From Acinetobacter chengduensis (GTDB lineage Bacteria > Pseudomonadota > Gammaproteobacteria > Pseudomonadales > Moraxellaceae), in assembly GCF_003664645.1 (NCBI RefSeq), contig NZ_RCHC01000007.1, positions 124,001-188,000 of the forward strand: a stretch of 64,000 bases of DNA, read 5' to 3'. The notes under the pieces are model-generated. The model searched no databases and was not told the DNA's origin. It saw only the letters and a list, made by a program, of their open reading frames with translations. The translations under genes and the position numbers were made by a program. Positions 47,204 through 55,550 of this stretch are shown here, piece after piece. Each line of letters starts with the position of its first letter. Positions within the stretch are counted from its first letter, which is position 1.

Positions 47204-48004
47204 TTATGACTGTAGTAAAAAATCCAGCAATGCCTGATTGATTTGAGCCGTCTGCGTATGCGTTGATGCATGAGCACCCTGTGCAAAAATACTCAGTTGG
47301 CCATGGCCAATTTGCTGTTTTAAGTCTGCTGACTTTTGCACAGGAACTAAAAAGTCATCCTGATTGGCCACGTAGTGCATACGTATATGTGCTAAAGCCT
47401 CAACATGTGCATGCCCCACTTTAAACTGTTGTAATGCATTTAACCGCGCTAAAATATTTTCATGCGGTGGAAACTGACTAAGCTGAGCATTTTCAGCCTG
47501 TGTGAGCTGTTCAATATGTATTGAAATCCACTGTGGCGGATATAAAAACAAAGCTTGAGCTCGTACATAAGCCTCTGCACCACTGTTTTTTAATAAGCTA
47601 ATACGTGCTTGAAAACATTTCTGCGTATGCGGGTCTAATTCATTCCATGCATTAATGGGCGTTAGACTTTTCATAGTTAATGGAAGTTTTTGTTGAGTAA
47701 TCAAACGCGCTAGTTCTATACCAATATGCCCGCCTAACGCATGCCCAATAAAGTGAAATGTGGAAATTTCAGTATCTAATAGAATGTTTAGCAGTTGCTC
47801 TGCCATCAGTTGCATGCTGTATTCTTGTGGAAGGTGCGTTGCACCCGCATGACAGCCCTCTTGGTCATAAAGCACCACATGAAAATGTTGCTGAAAGGCG
47901 TTAATTTGAGGCTGCCAAAATGCGCCATGCCCGCCTAAACCTGATGAAAATACCACATAATCTGCATGTGGATTGAGCATACAGCGATGAATCTGATAGT
48001 GCAT
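47204..48004 (-). CDS. rutD: RutD, alpha/beta-hydrolase-fold protein of pyrimidine catabolism
   Basis: RutD speeds formation of malonic semialdehyde or clears aminoacrylate after RutC. The 266 residues from the ATG at 48004 (AAAGG seven bases upstream) equal E. coli RutD in length. Matching blocks are FSSGLGGHGAFWQPQ, VVLYDQEG, FIGHALGGHIG and LFLYPPQWIS. The nucleophile elbow reads GHALGG, so Ala stands where hydrolases have Ser, as in E. coli RutD. A candidate Asp (ANQDDFLVP) and His (GAHAST) remain. It is transcribed alone upstream of rutA, behind its own terminator. Confidence 0.9.
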   Translation of the reverse strand: MHYQIHRCMLNPHADYVVFSSGLGGHGAFWQPQINAFQQHFHVVLYDQEGCHAGATHLPQEYSMQLMAEQLLNILLDTEISTFHFIGHALGGHIGIELARLITQQKLPLTMKSLTPINAWNELDPHTQKCFQARISLLKNSGAEAYVRAQALFLYPPQWISIHIEQLTQAENAQLSQFPPHENILARLNALQQFKVGHAHVEALAHIRMHYVANQDDFLVPVQKSADLKQQIGHGQLSIFAQGAHASTHTQTAQINQALLDFLLQS

Positions 48005-48092
48005 TGAATGGCCTTTATAAGATATATATTTTACCATTTAGCAAAATATGTGCCTATTTCATGCCGTTTCAGTTTGCCACTGAGCAATAGGT

Positions 48093-48350
48093 TTAAATCC
48101 AGTAAACATTAAAGCTATAAAAAAATTCGTTTACTTCAAAACGCACTTGATAACCCAGCTGTGTTAATTCCGCAGACAAAGCACGAATTTGATCTAAAGG
48201 TAAATGCTTAGGCAGTACAGTAAAAACTGCAGTATTGCCCTGTTTGGCATTGCTTTCAATTTGTTGTGCTAAACGCATTTTGTATTGCTCAATATTTAAA
48301 TTGGCATGTGTAGAAAATTCTTTTGCTTCTTTTGCGCTAATAAAGCTCAT
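48093..48350 (-). CDS. Small protein of unknown function (85 residues)
   Basis: No family is recognised. The protein begins MSFISAKEAKEFSTHAN, has a helical first half, and then shows a beta-alpha-beta-like pattern (TAVFTVLPKHLPLDQIRALSAELTQLGY). It ends in an aromatic-rich tail. No signal peptide or membrane segment is present. It lies between rutD and the DegS-like gene and is likely a separate unit. The composition is plausible for a real cytoplasmic protein. Confidence 0.55.
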   Translation of the reverse strand: MSFISAKEAKEFSTHANLNIEQYKMRLAQQIESNAKQGNTAVFTVLPKHLPLDQIRALSAELTQLGYQVRFEVNEFFYSFNVYWI

Positions 48351-48486
48351 TTTTATGCTCTTCAGTTGTTATTTTGACTTAAATATAGCCTAACGCAATT
48401 TTATTCATACTGCTTATTTTGCAACCAAAATTTACATCAGCTGTTCTTTTATTGTTGAGTTATTATCGGCTATTTAAACATTATGC

Positions 48487-48513
48487 AAAAAAAGCACCTT
48501 TTCAGGTGCTTTC
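48487..48513 (-). terminator. Terminator after the DegS-like protease gene
   Basis: The minus-strand stem AAAGCACCT / AGGTGCTTT with a four-base loop is followed by a long T-run. Confidence 0.85.
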
Positions 48514-48526
48514 AATATAAATCGAA

Positions 48527-49714
48527 TTAACGTGGTAAAGGAATATATTGCGAATTTGAATTACGACTTTTCACTTTACGTTCAGTAATACCTACTGTTA
48601 AGTTCATTGGTTTTCCATCACGCTCAATAGACAATGTTACCGTCGTGTTTGGTGCTTGGAATGCAACGTAGTTAATTAGATTTGATGGAGATGTCATCTG
48701 TTCATCATTCACTTTCAAAATTTTATCACCACGCTTTAAGCCTGCCACTGCAGCAGGACCACCATCCTGAACATCCGCAACAATTACCCCAGTTTGCTGT
48801 TTCGCATCAAACACATCATCATTTGTCACAGACTGTACACTAATACCAATATAACCGCGTACAACACGTCCATCTTTTAAAATGGCATTCATAATCTGCT
48901 GACAAATTTTGGCTGGAATAGTAAAACCAATTCCTAAAGAACCACCAGATTGTGAGAAAATTGCTGTATTCACACCAATTAAATTACCCGCAACATCAAT
49001 CAGTGCGCCACCCGAATTACCTGGGTTAATAGCCGCATCTGTTTGAATAAAGTCTTCATAGGTATTAATACCTAGTCCAGAACGACCAGTGGCTGAAATA
49101 ATGCCTTGAGTCACTGTTTGACCCACACCGAATGGATTTCCAATAGCAAGCACCACATCACCCACTTCATTACCACTTAATTTAAATGGCAATACAGGCA
49201 GATTATTTAAATCAATTTTGATGACCGCTAAATCTGTATCTGGGTCTGTACCAATCACTTTTGCTGAAGCACGTCGGCCATCACGTAGCGCGACAACAAT
49301 TTGGTCAGCCTGTTCAATAACGTGGTTATTCGTCAAAATATAACCATCTGGGCGTACAATCACACCAGAACCTAAGCTGTTTTCATTAGGATCTTGGCTT
49401 TGACCATCTGGCAGTTGATTACCAAAAAACTCTCTAAAGGCAGGATCATTGAGCAGAGGATGCTCTAATTTCTTCACTTTTTGCGTGGTAAAAATATTCA
49501 CGACCGCGGGTGCTGCCACTTTAACCGCGGCACTATAAGACACCACACCACCTGTACGCGTTGTATCAATGAGTGGTTCAAGCTTTTCTGCAGGCATTTT
49601 TACCCCATCAGCCGCCACAGGCGCTTGGGGTTTTTGAAGTTGATGCCAGCCGAAAAAACCTAAAATCACAATAATGAGTAACACCCAAGGTAACCACGTA
49701 AAGGTCCGGCGCAC
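48527..49714 (-). CDS. DegS/AlgW-like periplasmic serine protease with one PDZ domain
   Basis: This 395-residue HtrA-family protease is anchored by one N-terminal helix (about residues 8-25). The trypsin-like domain (about 60-270) contains the catalytic His in LTNNHV, Asp in DPDTDLAVIK and Ser in NPGNSGGALI. A single PDZ domain (about 285-375) follows. That layout matches DegS/AlgW regulators of the envelope stress response rather than DegP, which has two PDZ domains. The start codon is GTG with GAGGA upstream. No mucA/rseA gene is nearby. Confidence 0.88.
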   Translation of the reverse strand: MRRTFTWLPWVLLIIVILGFFGWHQLQKPQAPVAADGVKMPAEKLEPLIDTTRTGGVVSYSAAVKVAAPAVVNIFTTQKVKKLEHPLLNDPAFREFFGNQLPDGQSQDPNENSLGSGVIVRPDGYILTNNHVIEQADQIVVALRDGRRASAKVIGTDPDTDLAVIKIDLNNLPVLPFKLSGNEVGDVVLAIGNPFGVGQTVTQGIISATGRSGLGINTYEDFIQTDAAINPGNSGGALIDVAGNLIGVNTAIFSQSGGSLGIGFTIPAKICQQIMNAILKDGRVVRGYIGISVQSVTNDDVFDAKQQTGVIVADVQDGGPAAVAGLKRGDKILKVNDEQMTSPSNLINYVAFQAPNTTVTLSIERDGKPMNLTVGITERKVKSRNSNSQYIPLPR

Positions 49715-49887
49715 GCTTATATCCTCTAAAATATTTTTAATTTATTTGATGACTCAGTCATTTAGCTTATATTGTAATGCAAAAAAAGCTGTTCTTATTA
49801 AAATAAACACAGAGTTTTGTCATGCTTTAGTTACAATTAAAGGCATATCAGGACCGCTGAAATACTGAGAATTTTAAAGAGATGTTT

Positions 49888-50646
49888 ATGGCGCAATTAA
49901 ACGAAATTATTCAATGGTGTGATCAAACTTTAAAATCGCGTGAATTTAAAGATTACGCACCCAATGGCCTGCAAATTGAAGGCAAAGCTGAAGTACATAA
50001 AATTCTGTGTGCAGTCACTGCATCGCAAGATGCTATTAATGCTGCTATTGCAACTGGCGCAGATATGCTTTTGGTGCATCATGGCTATTTTTGGAAAGGT
50101 GAAGCCTACCCCATTACAGGTATGCGTGGAAAACGCATTAAAAGTCTAATTCAGCATAATATTTCATTAGTGGGTTATCACTTACCTTTAGATAGTCACC
50201 CTACGCTTGGAAATAATGCAGCCATTGCAGATATTTTAGAATTAAAAAATATTGAAGCCTTAGATCCAACTGAGCGTAACCCAATTGGCAACATTGGCTA
50301 TCTAGCAGAAGCAATATCTCCTGAAGCATTTCAAGTATTGCTCTCTGAACGTTTAGGCTTTAATGCCATTCACCTCCCAGCAGATAAAAGTACGATTCAA
50401 AAAGTGGGCTTCTGCACAGGCGGTGCGCAAGATTATATTTCTAAAGCCTTTGAGCAAGGCTGTGATGCCTATATCTCTGGCGAAGTTAGCGAACGTACAT
50501 TTTATGAAGCCAAAGAATTAGATGTACATTACTATGCCTGTGGCCACCATGCGACAGAGCGTTATGGTGTGCAACGCTTAGCAAAAGCAATTTCTGAACA
50601 ATTCAATATTGAATCGAGTTATTTCGAATTAAATAACCCGATCTAA
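49888..50646 (+). CDS. Nif3-like dinuclear metal centre protein (YbgI type)
   Basis: This 252-residue protein of the NIF3/YbgI family forms toroidal hexamers with two metals per subunit; its reaction is not established. The metal-ligand motifs LLVHHGYFWKG (His pair), GYHLPLDSHPTLGNN and the late ACGHHATERYG are intact. AAAGAG lies six bases before the ATG at 49888; the ATG two codons earlier directly abuts it and is less likely. It is divergent from the DegS-like gene. A structured inverted repeat follows. Confidence 0.9.
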   Translation: MAQLNEIIQWCDQTLKSREFKDYAPNGLQIEGKAEVHKILCAVTASQDAINAAIATGADMLLVHHGYFWKGEAYPITGMRGKRIKSLIQHNISLVGYHLPLDSHPTLGNNAAIADILELKNIEALDPTERNPIGNIGYLAEAISPEAFQVLLSERLGFNAIHLPADKSTIQKVGFCTGGAQDYISKAFEQGCDAYISGEVSERTFYEAKELDVHYYACGHHATERYGVQRLAKAISEQFNIESSYFELNNPI

Positions 50647-50662
50647 TACAATCTGGCTGAAC

Positions 50663-50690
50663 TGCACGGGCTTTATGTACAGCCTGTGCA
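50663..50690 (+). terminator. Hairpin after Nif3-like gene
   Basis: TGCACGGGCT / AGCCTGTGCA with one G-T pair forms a stable stem. A T-run is not immediately adjacent, so termination may be partial. Confidence 0.5.
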
Positions 50691-50840
50691 AGTTCGTTCC
50701 GTTTTAAATTATAAAAATATCTACAATAATCGTATTTTCAAGGTTAAGTCCTCTTTCACTCCTTTTTCTTAAAAAGATTTGCTATTCAAAGCAAGACACT
50801 TAAAACAATTTAGACCGCTCAAAAAAAAGTAAATGAAAAA

Positions 50841-50859
50841 CATATTGATTCTCATTAAC
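50841..50859. promoter_or_regulatory. Fur-box-like site upstream of sodA
   Basis: On the minus strand the 19-mer matches the Fur consensus GATAATGATAATCATTATC at 15 of 19 positions, with the core AATGAGAATCA. It lies 75-93 bp upstream of the sodA ATG. Fur repression of Mn-SOD is well known; here it is inferred. Confidence 0.6.
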
Positions 50860-50933
50860 TATTACATAGATAATAAATGTGTTTTATTTACTATTCGATT
50901 GTTACTATAAATTGGAAAAAAGGAATCCTAGCA

Positions 50934-51548
50934 ATGGCTTATACTTTACCAACGCTTCCCTATGCCTATGATGCACTTGAGCCAAATATTGATGCAAAGA
51001 CGATGGAAATTCACCATAGTAAGCATCATCAAACTTATATCAACAATATTAATGGTGCTATTGAAGGCACTGAATGGGAGAAGTTAGCCGTTGAACAGCT
51101 GGTTGCTCAAGTCAGTTCTTTGCCTGATCATTTAAAAAATACTGTGATTAATAATGGTGGTGGCCATGCCAATCACTCACTTTTTTGGACTGTTATGAGT
51201 CCACAAGGTGGAGGTCATCCACACGGTCCTGTGGCAGAAGCGATTGAAAAAGATATTGGTGGCTTTGATGCTTTTAAAGATGCATTTACCAAAGCCGCTA
51301 TTAGCCGTTTTGGCAGTGGCTGGGCTTGGCTAAGCCTCACACCTGAGAAAAAAGTCATTGTGGAAAGTAGCGCCAATCAAGACTCTCCTCTCATGCACGG
51401 TAATATTCCACTGTTGGGCTTAGACGTTTGGGAACATGCATATTATTTGAAATATCAAAACCGTCGCCCTGAATATATTGCTGCATTTTATAACGTTGTT
51501 GACTGGAATGAAGTTAACCGTCGCTATGACGAGGCCTTAAAAGCTTAA
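50934..51548 (+). CDS. sodA: Superoxide dismutase, Mn type
   Basis: This 204-residue enzyme disproportionates superoxide in the cytoplasm. Metal ligands are H27 (MEIHHSK), H81 ([10 protein letters not shown]), and the Asp and His in [15 protein letters not shown] and the longer insertion [16 protein letters not shown] distinguish the Mn type from the Fe type. I use the ATG at 50934 with AAGGA nine bases upstream, discarding 19 upstream codons of the longer frame. An iron-responsive box lies in the promoter. The Fe-type gene follows 238 bp later. Confidence 0.93.
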   Translation: MAYTLPTLPYAYDALEPNIDAKTMEIHHSKHHQTYINNINGAIEGTEWEKLAVEQLVAQVSSLPDHLKNTVINNGGGHANHSLFWTVMSPQGGGHPHGPVAEAIEKDIGGFDAFKDAFTKAAISRFGSGWAWLSLTPEKKVIVESSANQDSPLMHGNIPLLGLDVWEHAYYLKYQNRRPEYIAAFYNVVDWNEVNRRYDEALKA

Positions 51549-51786
51549 TCATGATGCCTACATTGGCATAGCTCTGTGCCATTTTCACAACCGCAATGGT
51601 CTGTATTTCTAATTCGCTAGATATTATGCTGAAGAAAAACTACGTTGCGGCTGTGTACGCTATATGTCTTGTACTGAAGTTTTTTGCATATTTTGTGTAT
51701 TAAAAGACTGCCATATTGTCTATAGAATCATTTACAATAAAAGGCACTACATTTAAAACCCAGCTTAATTGCAAGGAATTTAAAAC

Positions 51787-52413
51787 ATGACAACGATTAC
51801 TTTACCAGCGTTACCATACGGTTACGAAGATCTTGCTCCGCACATCAGCAAAGAAACTCTAGAATTCCACCACGACAAGCACCACAATACTTATGTTGTT
51901 AACCTAAACAACCTAATTAAAGGTACTGATCTTGAAGGTAAAACTCTAGAAGAAATCATCAAAGCTTCTGCTGGTGATGCATCTAAAGCAGGTGTATTTA
52001 ACAATGCTGCGCAAGTTTGGAACCACACATTCTACTGGAACTGTATGGCTAAAAACGGTGGCGGTAAAGCAACTGGCGCTTTGGCTGCTAAAATTGACGA
52101 AGCTTTCGGTTCTTACGAAAAATTCGCTGAAGAGTTTGCTGCAGCTGCAACAACTCAATTCGGTTCAGGCTGGGCTTGGTTAGTTGCTGACGAAGTAAAC
52201 GGTAACTTGTCTATCCTTAAAACTTCAAATGCTGACACTCCACTTGCACACGGTAAAGTTGCAGTGTTGACAATCGACGTTTGGGAACACGCTTACTACA
52301 TCGACTTCCGTAATGCTCGTCCTAAGTACATCTCTACTTTCCTAGAAAGCCTAGTAAACTGGGATTACGCAAATGCTAAATACGCTGGTCAAGAAGCTGG
52401 TGTTGAAAAATAA
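51787..52413 (+). CDS. sodB: Superoxide dismutase, Fe type
   Basis: This 208-residue Fe-type SOD has H28 in [10 protein letters not shown]80 in QVWNHTFYW, and the Asp/His in [25 protein letters not shown] and GSGWAWL are diagnostic of the Fe class. Codon use is strongly biased towards preferred codons, as expected of a highly expressed gene. AAGGAATTT precedes the ATG and a strong terminator follows. Its placement directly after sodA suggests that the two isozymes can be switched by iron. Confidence 0.95.
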   Translation: MTTITLPALPYGYEDLAPHISKETLEFHHDKHHNTYVVNLNNLIKGTDLEGKTLEEIIKASAGDASKAGVFNNAAQVWNHTFYWNCMAKNGGGKATGALAAKIDEAFGSYEKFAEEFAAAATTQFGSGWAWLVADEVNGNLSILKTSNADTPLAHGKVAVLTIDVWEHAYYIDFRNARPKYISTFLESLVNWDYANAKYAGQEAGVEK

Positions 52414-52437
52414 GAGTTTTAATCTTATTTAAAGTAT

Positions 52438-52467
52438 AAAAAATCACCCGCTTTAGGGTGATTTTTT
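52438..52467 (+). terminator. Intrinsic terminator after sodB
   Basis: AAAAAATCACCC / GGGTGATTTTTT with a six-base loop. Confidence 0.92.
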
Positions 52468-52576
52468 ATTGGCTACGATCTTTAATCATGAATATAGATC
52501 CAGCCCTTTCTTTTAGCTTTAGATATAATTTACAACGAAAATATATTCTATTCATTTTAGAATGATATAAATGTAT

Positions 52577-53797
52577 TTAGCTTAATAAGTTCAGTACAGC
52601 ATAGTACATTCCAGATGTTCCTATCAATGTTAGCCATACAGGTATGTTCGTTCGAAGCAAACCAATAACACATACAATAAATAGGATATCCATCCATTGA
52701 ATCACATACTTTTGGGTCATTTGTATTAATAAACATAGCAATATCCCCACCACTGCAGCATTTACTCCTGCAATGGCTTGATAAATTTTCTTTTGTTTAA
52801 CAACCCAAGACCAATAAGGCAATACACCAAAAATTAGAAGAAATGATGGTGTGAAAATTACGACTGTGGCAATAATCGCGTTTAATATTACAGAATGAGT
52901 CATCGGTAGCAATGCGCCAATATAGCTAGCGAAGCTAAATAATGGACCAGGCATAAGTTGTGCAAAGGCATAACCTAAATCAAATTTTTCATTGGACATA
53001 AGTCCCGTCATTACAAAATCTTGATGTAATAGTGGCAAAATAATATGCCCACCCCCAAATACGAAAGAAGCTGTGTGATAGAAGCTCACAAAGCTTTTAA
53101 TGAGCACACTTGGATGCATATTTTGCAACAAGGGAAACACTAAGAATGGGATAAAAAATAAAATGAGCCAAATATATGCATGCTTTTTTCGAACGGGTAC
53201 TAATAATTTTTGACTTATTTTTTGTGTTGTAAATTGCTCTTCTATTTTAAAGTATTTAGCCACAACAACTCCCACCAATCCTGCAATCACAATGACAAGT
53301 ATTTGGTTGAGGGCTAAAGGCACAAAGTAAAGAAATAGAGCTGTAAAGCTCATTAAAATGTATTGCCATAGTTGCTTACATAAACTACGCAACATCTGCC
53401 AAAATGCCCAAGTCACTACTGCTAATACAATTAATTGAATAACATGAAAAAATTGAGATGTTAAATAAGGGAATAATTGCACACCCAAAACGGCCACCAC
53501 GGTCATAATTATTGCTGATGGCAAAGTAAACCCTAACCATGCACAGACTGCGCCTAAATAGCCCCTGCTCACATAGCCTATTGCAAGTCCCATTTGGCTA
53601 CTCGTTGGACCTGGTAAAATTTGTGCTAAGGCTAATAATTGTGCATATTGTTGTTCATCTAACCACTTCAACTGTTGTACAAAAGTTTTATGAAAAAAAA
53701 CTAAATGCGCAGCAGGGCCACCAAAGGCTACGCAACCCAATTGAAAAAATATGAGAAAAATTTTGCTATAAGAATGCGAATTGAGTTGATGACCCAT
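52577..53797 (-). CDS. chrA: Chromate transporter ChrA-family protein
   Basis: This is a two-domain CHR-family membrane protein of about 406 residues. The first CHR domain shows FFQLGCVAFGGPAAHL and AQILPGPTSSQMGLAIGY. The second repeats the pattern as FVFGGGHIILPLL and QLMPGPLFSFASYIGALL. About ten membrane segments are predicted. The family exports chromate, though many members are uncharacterised anion carriers. No chrB is adjacent. The start is uncertain: 53797 aligns with family starts, while 53833 and 53836 are also possible. It is more A/T-rich than its neighbours, which hints at acquisition. Confidence 0.88.
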   Translation of the reverse strand: MGHQLNSHSYSKIFLIFFQLGCVAFGGPAAHLVFFHKTFVQQLKWLDEQQYAQLLALAQILPGPTSSQMGLAIGYVSRGYLGAVCAWLGFTLPSAIIMTVVAVLGVQLFPYLTSQFFHVIQLIVLAVVTWAFWQMLRSLCKQLWQYILMSFTALFLYFVPLALNQILVIVIAGLVGVVVAKYFKIEEQFTTQKISQKLLVPVRKKHAYIWLILFFIPFLVFPLLQNMHPSVLIKSFVSFYHTASFVFGGGHIILPLLHQDFVMTGLMSNEKFDLGYAFAQLMPGPLFSFASYIGALLPMTHSVILNAIIATVVIFTPSFLLIFGVLPYWSWVVKQKKIYQAIAGVNAAVVGILLCLLIQMTQKYVIQWMDILFIVCVIGLLRTNIPVWLTLIGTSGMYYAVLNLLS

Positions 53798-53900
53798 AAA
53801 TATAAATAACCTATTTTTTAATTTGGCTAGCATCATAACCAACTCTGTTTACAACATATTTACACTTTGTGAGCTCATATACTTCTATGATGAGAAAGAA

Positions 53901-54035
53901 ATGATTACTCTTTCATTTAAACCTCATCTCCATGTGTGCAAAATAGTGGCACTCTTTCTCATCGCTATTTCTGCTATAGCCTTGTACGCCCATCATGTTG
54001 AAGTACCATGTGACTTAGGCATATTTTTCTTTTAG
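53901..54035 (+). CDS. Possible small membrane protein (44 residues)
   Basis: An ATG preceded by GAGAAAG opens a frame encoding MITLSFKPHLHVCKIVALF and ending in DLGIFFF, with one hydrophobic segment (about residues 14-30). It is divergent from chrA. Nothing else supports it, so it may be chance. Confidence 0.2.
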   Translation: MITLSFKPHLHVCKIVALFLIAISAIALYAHHVEVPCDLGIFFF

Positions 54036-54188
54036 CTGAACTGCATATAAAAGTTCAGCGCTTAAAACCATACACTAAAAAATAAGCAACTATGCTTATG
54101 ATAAAAGCTTAAAAGAATCAATATTTAAGCGATGTAAAAGAATTTGCACAATAAAAAAACGTTTAAACCATTTTTCATTTTATTTTTC

Positions 54189-54217
54189 TTGACCCATCTA
54201 AAATTCATCCCTAAAAT
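54189..54217 (+). promoter_or_regulatory. Sigma-70 promoter of first tRNA-Asn pair
   Basis: TTGACC, a 17-bp spacer and TAAAAT end 11 bp before the tRNA. Confidence 0.75.
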
Positions 54218-54228
54218 GCGCATCAGAT

Positions 54229-54304
54229 TCTCCAATAGCTCAGTCGGTAGAGCGACGGACTGTTAATCCGCAGGTCCCTGGTTCGAGCCCAGGTTGGAGA
54301 GCCA
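54229..54304 (+). tRNA. tRNA-Asn (anticodon GTT), copy 1
   Basis: This 76-nt cloverleaf has anticodon loop CTGTTAA, T-loop TTCGAGC and an encoded CCA. The acceptor stem is TCTCCAA/TTGGAGA. The body is identical to the three other copies; only the acceptor stem differs. Confidence 0.98.
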
Positions 54305-54309
54305 TCTAT

Positions 54310-54385
54310 TCTTCCATAGCTCAGTCGGTAGAGCGACGGACTGTTAATCCGCAGGTCCCTGGTTCGAGCCCAGGTGGAAGAGCCA
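54310..54385 (+). tRNA. tRNA-Asn (anticodon GTT), copy 2
   Basis: This copy is separated by five bases from copy 1, so it is cotranscribed. The acceptor stem is TCTTCCA/TGGAAGA and CCA is encoded. It is followed by a terminator. Confidence 0.98.
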
Positions 54386-54390
54386 GATTC

Positions 54391-54425
54391 AAAAAAGCCC
54401 AAGCAGTTAAGACTTGGGCTTTTTT
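54391..54425 (+). terminator. Terminator after tRNA-Asn copies 1-2
   Basis: AAAAAAGCCCAAG / CTTGGGCTTTTTT with a nine-base loop. Confidence 0.92.
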
Positions 54426-54646
54426 ATGTCTAGATTTTAAGGTAAATCCCATAGATGGAATGAAATACGCCCTTATTCAAAATCGAAGTCTACATCCCAT
54501 AACTTACTTTTAATTAGTGACTTACTAAAAACATATTTATTAATAAACTCCAATATAAAATATGCATTTTATTTAATCAGATTTAATCTTCTTGACTGTT
54601 TTTAAATCATTTAATCTTAAAATAAGGATTTTTTTCATTTAAACCC

Positions 54647-54675
54647 TTGACCCATTACACTTTGACGCATAGAAT
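54647..54675 (+). promoter_or_regulatory. Sigma-70 promoter of tRNA-Asn copy 3
   Basis: TTGACC and TAGAAT with a 17-bp spacer end 11 bp before the tRNA. Confidence 0.8.
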
Positions 54676-54686
54676 CCGTTCCAGAT

Positions 54687-54762
54687 TCTCCCATAGCTCA
54701 GTCGGTAGAGCGACGGACTGTTAATCCGCAGGTCCCTGGTTCGAGCCCAGGTGGGAGAGCCA
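54687..54762 (+). tRNA. tRNA-Asn (anticodon GTT), copy 3
   Basis: The acceptor stem is TCTCCCA/TGGGAGA and CCA is encoded. It has its own promoter and terminator. Confidence 0.98.
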
Positions 54763-54770
54763 AAATTCTG

Positions 54771-54805
54771 AAAAAGCCCAAGCAACTAAGACTTGGGCTT
54801 TTTTA
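54771..54805 (+). terminator. Terminator after tRNA-Asn copy 3
   Basis: AAAAAGCCCAAG / CTTGGGCTTTTT with a nine-base loop, nearly the same sequence as the one after copy 2. Confidence 0.92.
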
Positions 54806-54994
54806 TTACCTGTTGTTTTATCTATACATCTATAGCACTTTTATATTTCACCAAAACTATAACTCTGTGCTCACTAAACCCAGCTAAGCCACTTCAGCTC
54901 AATTAAAATATTTTCTGTACTTTATATTTGGCTTTTATCCGTACTTAATTCAATATATTTTAAAACATGGCCCACATAATATGGACAATCACAC

Positions 54995-55300
54995 ATGGAA
55001 CTTCCTTGGCTGAAATCGATGATTTTTTGGAGTATCTTAATTATTGCTCTATTGGGTATATTTCAATGCACGCAGCGGACTGAAAATAAAAAGCAAGCCT
55101 CGACTTCAATGTATGAGCGCCTGTACCAATGCGCAAAAGAATTACCCACAACGCAGAAAAGCACACTTCAAAATATTCAAAAGCAGATTCAACCCAATAT
55201 GACACAACAAGAACTCATGACACTTATCTCAAGTTGTCGTAAAACTATTCCTTCTCAAAGCACTGAAACGTATATCAATGCCATTAAAAAACTGTCTTAA
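54995..55300 (+). CDS. Small single-helix membrane protein of unknown function
   Basis: This 101-residue protein sits between the third and fourth tRNA-Asn genes. One N-terminal helix (about 9-25, ending before a Cys in FQCTQ) is followed by about 75 polar, Gln/Thr-rich residues with two further Cys (YQCAKE and SSCRKT) that could pair if exported. The lipobox fit is poor. No family is recognised. There is no strong ribosome site (CACAC before the ATG). It could be a remnant of an insertion at a tRNA locus or a resident envelope protein. Confidence 0.5.
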   Translation: MELPWLKSMIFWSILIIALLGIFQCTQRTENKKQASTSMYERLYQCAKELPTTQKSTLQNIQKQIQPNMTQQELMTLISSCRKTIPSQSTETYINAIKKLS

Positions 55301-55374
55301 AAACACTTCATTTCATATTTTGATTATTTTTAATACACTAAATTCAATTTAAATCATTTTTAGCGCTGAATAGC

Positions 55375-55403
55375 TTGACCAAACTGCATTTGGCACATAG
55401 AAT
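55375..55403 (+). promoter_or_regulatory. Sigma-70 promoter of tRNA-Asn copy 4
   Basis: TTGACC and TAGAAT with a 17-bp spacer. The layout is identical to that of copy 3. Confidence 0.8.
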
Positions 55404-55414
55404 TCGTTTCAGAT

Positions 55415-55490
55415 TCTCCCATAGCTCAGTCGGTAGAGCGACGGACTGTTAATCCGCAGGTCCCTGGTTCGAGCCCAGGTGGGAGAGCCA
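55415..55490 (+). tRNA. tRNA-Asn (anticodon GTT), copy 4
   Basis: The sequence is identical to copy 3, including the TCTCCCA/TGGGAGA acceptor stem and encoded CCA. Confidence 0.98.
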
Positions 55491-55497
55491 AAATTCT

Positions 55498-55531
55498 AAA
55501 AAAAGCCCACGCATTATGACGTGGGCTTTTT
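55498..55531 (+). terminator. Terminator after tRNA-Asn copy 4
   Basis: AAAAAAAGCCCACG / CGTGGGCTTTTT with an eight-base loop. The stem differs by a compensatory change from the terminators after copies 2 and 3. Confidence 0.92.
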
Positions 55532-55550
55532 CTTATGTGTAAGTTTTAAC

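Larger units (their letters stand above)
53843..54228. other. Intergenic region between chrA and the tRNA-Asn array
   Basis: This A/T-rich region contains a doubtful 44-codon frame (53901-54035) and the promoter of the first tRNA gene. No other structure stands out. Confidence 0.5.
54386..54686. other. Spacer between tRNA-Asn copies 2 and 3
   Basis: This A/T-rich spacer contains the terminator of copies 1-2 and the promoter of copy 3. No ORF is credible. Confidence 0.6.

Noticed and set aside
54229..55490. Repeated 76-bp units suggesting a CRISPR or tandem repeat array
   Set aside because: The repeats fold as tRNA-Asn cloverleaves with CCA ends, promoters and terminators.
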